This document shows, piece by piece, positions 27,791 through 35,339 of a DNA stretch of 64,000 nucleotides; position 1 is the first letter of the stretch, and each line of letters opens with the position of its first letter. A model generated the notes under the pieces. That model made no database searches and was not told where the DNA came from. It saw nothing but the letters and a program-made list of their open reading frames with translations. Source of the stretch: JBLMYQ01 sp050258375 (GTDB taxonomy: Bacteria; Bacillota; Clostridia; Acetivibrionales; UBA4821). The stretch covers positions 1 to 64,000 of the forward strand of contig JBLMYQ010000063.1 in the NCBI GenBank assembly GCA_050258375.1, given 5' to 3'. A program made the translations under genes and the position numbers.

Positions 27791-30700
27791 ATGGAATTTG
27801 AAAATTCACTCAATTCCTTAACAAATCCCCAAAAAGCAATGTGGTATACGGAAAAAGTATATCCGGGAACCAGTATTGGAAACGTCGCTGGTACATTAAG
27901 GCTTAAAGGGGAAATCGATTATTCCTTGCTCGAAAAGGCAATAAATATTTTTATTGAGAAAAATGAAGGAATAAGACTCAGGGTTAAAGAAATAAATGGT
28001 GAGCCTAAACAATATATTTCAGCTTATGCCTATCATAAGCTTGATTTCCTTGATTTTTCAAACAAGAAAGATGCTGATTTGTATAAATGGGATGAGCACC
28101 TTACAAAAGAGCCATTTGTGTTAATTGATTCGGATTTATTTTATTTTGCACTGATAAAGGTTAATGAACAGGATGGCGGATTTTATATTAAAACGCATCA
28201 TCTAATTTCTGATGCCTGGACAATGACATTATTAGTAAATCAAATAATAAAAAACTATTCTCTTTTAAGAAATGGGCAAGAAATATCCAAAGAAAATAAT
28301 CCTTCTTACATAGAATTCATTATTAACGAAAATGAATATAACAAATCAAAGAGATTTGAAAAAGATAAAGAATATTGGAATAATAAATTCGAAACGATTA
28401 TTGAGCCTACAGCTTTAAAGCAAAGGACCTCAAATTATATAAGTACAAAAGCAAGGCGAAAGACATTAATAGTACCAAAGAAACTTTCAGGGAAAATGCA
28501 TGAGTATTGTTTGGATAATAAAACTTCCGTATTTTCCATATTTACCGCAGCTCTGGCAATGTATATTAATAGGGTAACAACAAAAGAGGAAATCATTTTA
28601 GGGACGACTACGCTAAATAGATCAGATATAAGACAAAAAGAAACAATAGGAATGTTTTCAAATATAGCATCAATTTTTGTTAATGTTAATCATAATATGG
28701 ACTTCAAAACGCTGGTTAATAGCATATCAAAAGATAACATGGCATTGTTAAGGCATCAGAAATATCCTTATGATTTACTGTTAAAAGAAGTGAGAGCAAG
28801 ACATAAGACAGCTGATAACCTATTTGATATTGTAATAAACTATCAAAATAGTAAGCTCAAAAAAAATAATAATGAAGAATTTTTTGGAAGATGGCACTTT
28901 AATGGTCATCAAGTTGAGTCTTTAAGCATTAGTATTGATGACAGAGAAAATGAAGGAGAGCTGCTGGTTAATTATGATTATTTGATTGAGTTATTTCATG
29001 TAAAGGAAATTGAATTCATTCACCAACACATAATGAATTTGTTATGGCATGCCTTGGATAATTCAGAAAAACAAATATCAAAATTGAATATGTTATCGGA
29101 AAAAGAAAAGCATAAAATCCTTTTCGACTTTAATAACACAAAAGCAGATTACCCAAAAGATAAAACCATTCATCAAATGTTTGAGGAGCAAGCTGCAAAA
29201 ACGCCTGATAATATTGCAGTTGTGTTTGAAGATAAAAAATTAACCTATAGAGAATTAAATGAAAAGTCAAATCAATTGGCAAGGATTCTAAGGGAAAAAG
29301 GTGTTAAACCAGACAGCATTGTAGGAATAATGATTTATCGTTCAATTGAAATGATAGTTGGAGTAATGGGGATTTTAAAGGCAGGAGGAGCGTACCTGCC
29401 TATTGACCCTGATTATCCTAAAGACAGAATAGAGTATATGCTTGAAGATAGTAATGCTTTGGTTTTATTAACTGAAACAGCGTTAAAAGAAGCAGTAAAA
29501 TTTGATGGTGAATTTATTGATTTAAAGTGTGAAGAAATATATTCTGGCGATACATCTAATATTAGTAAAATAAATAAACCAACAGATTTAGCATATGTAA
29601 TATATACTTCAGGTTCTACAGGAAAACCTAAAGGGGTCATGATTGAACATTTCGGTGTTATCAATAGAATTAATTGGATGCAAAAGAAGTATCCAATTAA
29701 TGAAAAAAGTGCAATTCTTCAAAAAACGCCTTTTACTTTTGATGTGTCAGTTTGGGAGCTTTTCTGGTGGTTCTTTGTTGGTGCAAGAGTATGTATGCTT
29801 GAACCTGCTGGCGAAAAAGAGCCGGAGAAGATTATCAAAGCTATAGAAGAGAATAAGATTACAACAATGCATTTTGTTCCATCAATGTTAAGCATGTTCC
29901 TTCAGTATATTGAAGAAAACACTGATTTAAAGAGATTGAAGACATTAAAGCAGGTTTTTGCCAGTGGTGAAGCATTAAATGTTCAGAAGGTAGCTTTGTT
30001 TAATAATTTATTAAATAAAGTAAATGGTTCCGAACTATATAATTTATATGGTCCAACCGAAGCAACAGTTGACGTATCATATTATGATTGCTCTACTGGC
30101 GAAATTATGAATGTCATACCAATTGGAAGGCCCATTGATAATACTTATTTATATATACTTGATAAAAACTATAATTTGCAGCCTATAGGTATATCTGGCG
30201 AGCTTTGTATCGGTGGAGACCAGGTTGCGAGAGGTTATTTGAATAAGCCGGAATTAACAAATGAAAAATTTATTCCAAATCCATTTAGAGATGGCGAGAG
30301 AATCTATAGAACAGGAGACCTTGCAAGATGGTTCCCGGATGGAGATATAGAATACCTGGGAAGATTAGATTTTCAGGTAAAAATTAGAGGAAATAGAATT
30401 GAACTTGGGGAAATTGAAAACAAGCTTCTTTCATATCAGGAAATAAAGGATTGCATAGTTTTAGCTAAGGAAGACAATGGAAATAAGTATCTATGTGCTT
30501 ATTATGTTAGCGATGAAGAAATTTCTGTAGAAAAGTTAAGAAAATACTTATTGAAGGAATTACCTGACTATATGATTCCTTCCTATTTAATTAAACTAAA
30601 TGAAATGCCATTAAGCTCAAATGGAAAGGTGAATCGAAAAGCCTTACCCAATCCCCAAATTGTAAAAATTGAGACAGAATACATACCTCCTAGAAATGAA

Positions 30701-32122
30701 ATTGAGAAATTACTTTTTCAGGTATGGGCTGAGGTTTTAGGAATTGATAAAATCGGTATAGATGACAGCTTCTTTGAATTGGGAGGAGATTCATTAAGTG
30801 TAATTCAAATATTAACAAAAATTTATAAGTATAAGTGGAATTTGACCACACAAGATTTCTATAAATATAAAACAATCAGAGAGTTGTCTAATAAGATAAT
30901 GCGAATTGAAGGAATGAATATTGAAGACTCTCATATTGATATTGAAAAAATAGAGCCTCAAAAAGAGATTGAACATATAAGTAATGAGAGAAATAAATAT
31001 GAAAATATACTTCTTACTGGTGTAACCGGATATTTAGGGAGTCATATTTTGAGGGAGTTATTAGAAAACACGGATGTAAATGTTTATTGCCTAATTCGTG
31101 GCAAAGATAAAGAAGAATCCAAAAACAGGTTGATAAATGTACTTGACTATTATTTTGAAAATAAATATAAGGATATGCTGGATAAAAGAATAAAGGTTAT
31201 TAAAGGCGATGTTACAAAAGATAATTTTGGGCTTATTCAAGCTGAATATAACAAGCTAGGCGAGAAGATAGATGCAGTAGTACATTGTGCGGCGATAGTT
31301 AAATACTATGGAGACTATTCAGAGTTTGATAGGGTTAATGTTTGTGGAACTAAAAGAATTATAGATTTTTCACTTAAATATGGTAAAAAGCTAAATCATA
31401 TTTCGACTATGTCTGTTACAGGAAATTACTTAGTCGATTCAAATGTAGATAATATTATATTTACGGAGAATGACTTTTATGTAGGACAAAACTACTTGGG
31501 AAACTTTTATGTTAGAAGTAAGTTTGAAACTGAAAATCTAATATTTAAGGCAATGAAACAAGGTCTGAATGCAACCATTTATAGAGTAGGCAATCTAGTA
31601 GCCAGATATGAGGATGGTTTCTTTCAAAAGAATATCAAAGAGAATGCATTTTATAACACATTAAAATCGATAATTGAGTTAAAGGCTGTTCCAGAGGAAA
31701 TAGAAGAAGAAGATATCGAATTTACACCGGTTGATTATACCAGCCGAATTATCTCATCAATTTTAATGACAACAGAGTCAAATAAAAGGGTGTTTCATAT
31801 TTATAATCACAATACCTTAAAATTAAAGCAAATTATACAAATCTTAAATAATTTAGGTATACATATAGAAATAATGAATAAAGAAAAATTTGATCAAAGG
31901 TTAGCAGAAGTATCCCAAAATGAAACCAGCCAAGGAATATTGGAAGGAATAATTAATGATATTAATGAAAAAACAGGTCTAAGCTATACTGCTTTGATTT
32001 ATTCTGATTCAAATATTACGCAAAGATATATTAAGAAATTGAGCTGTGAATGGCCTGTCATAGATGAGCGATATATTATGAAGTTATTGGAACATATGAG
32101 AGAGGTAGAATACTTAAAGTGA
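27791..32122 (+). CDS. single-module NRPS: condensation, serine adenylation, carrier, thioester reductase
   Basis: 1443 aa. The condensation domain (1-~430) has its catalytic motif HHLISDAW at ~135. The adenylation domain (~447-950) has YTSGSTGKPKG, NLYGPTEA, YRTGDLARW and NGKVNRKAL. By-eye alignment with EntF (HFVPSML, VFASGEAL, NLYGPTEATVDVS) gives the ten-residue code D-V-W-H-F-S-L-V-D-K, that of serine. The carrier site is FELGGDSLSVIQ (Ser ~1001). The reductase (~1073-1443) has TGVTGYLGSH and YVRSK. The expected product is an N-acylated or N-aminoacylated serine released as an aldehyde or alcohol. No phosphopantetheinyl transferase, exporter or second module is in the window. Confidence 0.9.
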   Translation: MEFENSLNSLTNPQKAMWYTEKVYPGTSIGNVAGTLRLKGEIDYSLLEKAINIFIEKNEGIRLRVKEINGEPKQYISAYAYHKLDFLDFSNKKDADLYKWDEHLTKEPFVLIDSDLFYFALIKVNEQDGGFYIKTHHLISDAWTMTLLVNQIIKNYSLLRNGQEISKENNPSYIEFIINENEYNKSKRFEKDKEYWNNKFETIIEPTALKQRTSNYISTKARRKTLIVPKKLSGKMHEYCLDNKTSVFSIFTAALAMYINRVTTKEEIILGTTTLNRSDIRQKETIGMFSNIASIFVNVNHNMDFKTLVNSISKDNMALLRHQKYPYDLLLKEVRARHKTADNLFDIVINYQNSKLKKNNNEEFFGRWHFNGHQVESLSISIDDRENEGELLVNYDYLIELFHVKEIEFIHQHIMNLLWHALDNSEKQISKLNMLSEKEKHKILFDFNNTKADYPKDKTIHQMFEEQAAKTPDNIAVVFEDKKLTYRELNEKSNQLARILREKGVKPDSIVGIMIYRSIEMIVGVMGILKAGGAYLPIDPDYPKDRIEYMLEDSNALVLLTETALKEAVKFDGEFIDLKCEEIYSGDTSNISKINKPTDLAYVIYTSGSTGKPKGVMIEHFGVINRINWMQKKYPINEKSAILQKTPFTFDVSVWELFWWFFVGARVCMLEPAGEKEPEKIIKAIEENKITTMHFVPSMLSMFLQYIEENTDLKRLKTLKQVFASGEALNVQKVALFNNLLNKVNGSELYNLYGPTEATVDVSYYDCSTGEIMNVIPIGRPIDNTYLYILDKNYNLQPIGISGELCIGGDQVARGYLNKPELTNEKFIPNPFRDGERIYRTGDLARWFPDGDIEYLGRLDFQVKIRGNRIELGEIENKLLSYQEIKDCIVLAKEDNGNKYLCAYYVSDEEISVEKLRKYLLKELPDYMIPSYLIKLNEMPLSSNGKVNRKALPNPQIVKIETEYIPPRNEIEKLLFQVWAEVLGIDKIGIDDSFFELGGDSLSVIQILTKIYKYKWNLTTQDFYKYKTIRELSNKIMRIEGMNIEDSHIDIEKIEPQKEIEHISNERNKYENILLTGVTGYLGSHILRELLENTDVNVYCLIRGKDKEESKNRLINVLDYYFENKYKDMLDKRIKVIKGDVTKDNFGLIQAEYNKLGEKIDAVVHCAAIVKYYGDYSEFDRVNVCGTKRIIDFSLKYGKKLNHISTMSVTGNYLVDSNVDNIIFTENDFYVGQNYLGNFYVRSKFETENLIFKAMKQGLNATIYRVGNLVARYEDGFFQKNIKENAFYNTLKSIIELKAVPEEIEEEDIEFTPVDYTSRIISSILMTTESNKRVFHIYNHNTLKLKQIIQILNNLGIHIEIMNKEKFDQRLAEVSQNETSQGILEGIINDINEKTGLSYTALIYSDSNITQRYIKKLSCEWPVIDERYIMKLLEHMREVEYLK

Positions 32123-32167
32123 TTAACATATTTTTGAATATAAATAATTATAAGGAGCTTATTTGAA

Positions 32168-33979
32168 GTGATAGGAGATAATATACTTTTTGTAATGTTG
32201 TTTATATCTATTTTATTAATATTATTTATGGCAGCAGTTATTATAAAAATGAAGAATAAACAGCAGATACATATAGCTTTTTTAAGCATTCTGGTATTTC
32301 TGTTTCTTTGGAGTTTAATTAGATTTATACAAATATTTTTTAATGAAAATATTCAACAGATAATATTTTTGGAGCATTTGTCCTACATTGGAGTCTGTTT
32401 AGTACCTTTATCAGTTCTTTTTACGGGTATAATTTTTGCGAAGACAAAAATTAATTTTTCGTGGAAATATTTAATATTATTTATAATACCTATTTTATCT
32501 TTAATTATGGTATTTACAAATAATTATCATCATTTATTTATTGAAAAGTACAGCTTTATTAGTACTGAATTTGTTTATGGCAAATACTATATGATTCACG
32601 AAATATATTCTTATTTATGCATAGCAGTTGGATTATATTATTTACTTTACTTTTCTATAAAAAATTCGGGTTTCTTTTCTAAACAATCTTTTTTAATAAT
32701 GATAGGACTATTAGTACCTTTTGTTGTAATAATATTAAGTACACAGAAAATGGTTGCTATGCCTGTTTTCATTGAAAATATATCGTTTTCTGTTACTACT
32801 ATTTGCTTGGCATTTGCAATTTTCAAATTTGATTTTCTAAATGTTATTCCTATAGCACTTGAAAAAGTTGTTGATAATATCTCAGACAGCTTCATAGTAA
32901 TAAATGAGGATTTTGAAGTAATTGATTACAACAAAACCTTTGTCAGAACTTTTGCAGAGGTTTTTAAAATTAAAAGAAAAGAAAATTTAATTAATCTTGT
33001 TACTCAAACGCAAGGGATTAATATTGTTCCTGATAAGGTTGAGGATTTAATCAATATTGCAATTGAAACAAAAAAATCAAACATGTATGAAAAAAGATTT
33101 GTTTCTGTTGACGGTGATTTTGATAAATATTTTGAAATTGAAATAACACCTATAATGTCAAAGACAATATTTGTAGGTGTTTTACTGCTGTTTAGGGATA
33201 TAACACTTCATAAGGAAAATCTGGAAAAGATTAATCAGGCGCATAATCAGCTGATGCAGAAAGAAAGGCTTGCTTCCTTGGGTGAAATTGCCGGAGGGGT
33301 TGCGCATGATATTAATAGTCCGCTTTCGTCTATTCAAACAGAGCTTCATATAATAAATACTCTTGCAGCAAGGATTGAAGAGAGTGGTCAAATCGTTCAG
33401 GAGAAAGAGCTTCAGTATCTTAACGAAATAAAAAAGCGTATTCAGAATATTTCAAATGCAAGTCAAAAGATAGTTAAAATAGTAAACAGCGTAAGAAATC
33501 ATACCAGGAATCTAAGCGGAGAAACTGTGCAGGATTTCTATATAGGTTCCATATTTGATGACCTGAAAATATTGCTTGACCATCAGCTTAAACAGGCAAA
33601 GTGCGAATTGACAATAAATAAGGAAGAGGTAATGATTAATGGCGACCCTGGAAAGCTGTCTCAGGTTATTACTAATCTAATTATGAATGCCGCACAGGCA
33701 TATGCAGGGAATCCGGGCAGAATTGATATTGATGTAAGCTCAAATGGAGAGAAAGCAATCATAAAGGTTACGGACTATGCAGGGGGGATTCCAAAAGAGT
33801 TTCAGGAAGGAATATTTAAAAATATTCTTACTACCAAAGGTACGCAGGGGACAGGCTTTGGACTTTATTTGTGCAATTCCATAATAACAGGTCATTTTGG
33901 AGGAGAAATCTGGTTTAAGTCGGAAGAGGGAATAGGTACAACATTTTTTATTTCAATTGCTGCTAAAAAAGCTTCATAA
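32168..33979 (+). CDS. 7TM-type sensor histidine kinase
   Basis: 603 aa from GTG at 32168, behind AAGGAG. The N-terminal ~225 residues form seven to eight hydrophobic helices of the kind found in HisKA_7TM sensors. A PAS-like domain (~228-345; ISDSFIVINEDFEVIDYNKTF) follows. The HisKA domain has the H-box GEIAGGVAHDINSPLS (His ~378). The ATPase domain has N-box NLIMNAAQAY, G1 DYAGGIPKE and G2 GTGFGLYLCN. It starts 46 nt after the NRPS, probably in one transcript. No response regulator is adjacent, so it is an orphan kinase that may sense the NRPS product. Confidence 0.9.
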   Translation: MIGDNILFVMLFISILLILFMAAVIIKMKNKQQIHIAFLSILVFLFLWSLIRFIQIFFNENIQQIIFLEHLSYIGVCLVPLSVLFTGIIFAKTKINFSWKYLILFIIPILSLIMVFTNNYHHLFIEKYSFISTEFVYGKYYMIHEIYSYLCIAVGLYYLLYFSIKNSGFFSKQSFLIMIGLLVPFVVIILSTQKMVAMPVFIENISFSVTTICLAFAIFKFDFLNVIPIALEKVVDNISDSFIVINEDFEVIDYNKTFVRTFAEVFKIKRKENLINLVTQTQGINIVPDKVEDLINIAIETKKSNMYEKRFVSVDGDFDKYFEIEITPIMSKTIFVGVLLLFRDITLHKENLEKINQAHNQLMQKERLASLGEIAGGVAHDINSPLSSIQTELHIINTLAARIEESGQIVQEKELQYLNEIKKRIQNISNASQKIVKIVNSVRNHTRNLSGETVQDFYIGSIFDDLKILLDHQLKQAKCELTINKEEVMINGDPGKLSQVITNLIMNAAQAYAGNPGRIDIDVSSNGEKAIIKVTDYAGGIPKEFQEGIFKNILTTKGTQGTGFGLYLCNSIITGHFGGEIWFKSEEGIGTTFFISIAAKKAS

Positions 33980-33990
33980 GCAAAAAAAGA

Positions 33991-34021
33991 GCTGCTGTTA
34001 TAAATTAACAGCAGCCTTTCT
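33991..34021 (+). terminator. rho-independent terminator after the kinase
   Basis: A perfect 10-bp stem, GCTGCTGTTA (33991-34000) with TAACAGCAGC (34006-34015), followed by CTTTCTTT. It separates the kinase from the convergent toxin/immunity pair. Confidence 0.85.
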
Positions 34022-34035
34022 TTACATAGCTTATT

Positions 34036-34380
34036 TTAGAAAAAAGCCTTTATATTCTCAATAAATTCTTCGGGCAGCTTAACGTGGTACCTGCTGACAT
34101 AATACGATAAGTCGCCGCACCACATCCAAACACCGTCTGTATAAATATTGCAGTCATTAATAATTCTTTCATTTTCTACGTCTAATATATCAAACATTAT
34201 TCCCGGAGAAGCAAATAAAACTGCGCCTCTTTTTAAATAATTGATTATTGCTTCTTCATTTTCATGAGGAATATCTGAAACATTCTCTGCAAGGCTTTGA
34301 CCAGCTTTGTTCCCATGCGGTAGTTCTCTAAAGAAGCCCACTGGCTTTAAAGCTTTTTCATCAATTTTATCCATATCCAT
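34036..34380 (-). CDS. putative immunity protein for the His/Cys toxin
   Basis: 114 aa from the ATG at 34380, with GGGAGG upstream. No signal peptide. The middle reads ENEEAIINYLKRGAVLFASPG and the end TDGVWMWCGDLSYYVSRYHVKLPEEF. The combination 'TDGxWxWxxDLxYYVxxYHVxLPxxF' is a pattern I associate with small proteins downstream of WapA/RHS-type toxins; a profile search should confirm this. It starts 4 nt after the stop of the secreted toxin-like protein, so the two are tightly co-translated, as expected for a toxin and its antidote. Confidence 0.7.
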   Translation of the reverse strand: MDMDKIDEKALKPVGFFRELPHGNKAGQSLAENVSDIPHENEEAIINYLKRGAVLFASPGIMFDILDVENERIINDCNIYTDGVWMWCGDLSYYVSRYHVKLPEEFIENIKAFF

Positions 34381-34384
34381 TTTC

Positions 34385-35053
34385 TCACCTCCCTGGCATG
34401 AAAGCATGCCAATGTCCTTTCGGCATTATCGGGGTATCCCCAATGATAAGACGACCGTTGTTTGCTATCCAGACCGTATTGGTTGGCGCTATGACCTTTT
34501 CGCCCAACTTATTCGACAAATCCTGAGCAACTCCATCTGAAACCTTGCCGGAATTACAGGATATAAGACGAATAGGTCCACCTTTGTATCCGGATTGGCG
34601 CATAAATGTGGCAAGTGAGCGCGGATTGATTTTAACCCAGGTACCATTGCGAAAAACTCCAAAGAATTTAGGTGCTCCATGAATTATAACATCTGTGTAT
34701 CCTTGGATGGGTTTAATATTTTTTGCTGCGGTAAGCAGGGCTGCATCACTGCCCACTAATTTGATACTTAAAGGTACTGGGGAAGGTTTCTTTTCTTTTT
34801 TATTCTTTCCATTTCCGCTGTTACCGAAATCCTCTTTGCTTTGTGAAAAAGATTGAACAAGTTCTTCTCCACAAAGAATAACCAACTCGCCAGCTGCAGC
34901 TATTAATGCAAGCTGCGGTGGAAGGGAAGGGCTGATGGCAGGTGCCGCAGCAGCTGCTTCAGCGGTTTTTGCCATACCTGTAATTTGTAACGAACAAATA
35001 ACCAAGCATACTACCAGCAAAATCGCAACATACTTTTTACTTCTAAGCCGCAT
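34385..35053 (-). CDS. small secreted toxin-like protein with clan-CD-like His/Cys motifs
   Basis: 222 aa with AAGGAGG before the start. A signal peptide ends near MAKTAEAAAA (about 36). A linker of ~55 residues with a Lys/Glu/Gly-rich part (GNGKNKKEKKPSP) precedes the domain at 95-222. There TDVIIHGAP (His125) and PIRLISCNSG (Cys166) each place the residue right after a hydrophobic strand, as in caspase-like clan CD peptidases. GGPIRLISCNSG, then LSNKLGEKVIAPT and GHWHAFMPG, is a pattern also met at the C-terminus of large RHS/WapA-type toxins. Here it stands as a compact secreted protein with no delivery region. An immunity-like gene follows 4 nt downstream. Peptidase activity is inferred. 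Confidence 0.7.
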   Translation of the reverse strand: MRLRSKKYVAILLVVCLVICSLQITGMAKTAEAAAAAPAISPSLPPQLALIAAAGELVILCGEELVQSFSQSKEDFGNSGNGKNKKEKKPSPVPLSIKLVGSDAALLTAAKNIKPIQGYTDVIIHGAPKFFGVFRNGTWVKINPRSLATFMRQSGYKGGPIRLISCNSGKVSDGVAQDLSNKLGEKVIAPTNTVWIANNGRLIIGDTPIMPKGHWHAFMPGR

Positions 35054-35339
35054 AATGATTCCTCCTTTTAATTATTTTGGAAGAGCTTGTGCGGTCTGCG
35101 ATTCAGGGTGTATCTTTTGTTTTGATTAATTAACCTCTATTGTTATAAATCCTGCTGCACAAAATATTGTGCCTCACCTCCATACATAAAAAGCCTGAAT
35201 AATATTTCAATAATATCAAATATATGGCAAAAAGTCAAAATTAGAATTGTAATAAGATATAAGGGCGCTCGTATTTGTTGAATATTAGGATTAAATGTCT
35301 TATAATCGGACTATACAAACAGGGCAACGGAGAATATTT

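Noticed and set aside
35157..35172. GCACAAAATATTGTGC palindrome upstream of the small secreted toxin
   Set aside because: Only 6-bp arms in AT-rich DNA and far upstream of the gene; not enough to call an operator.
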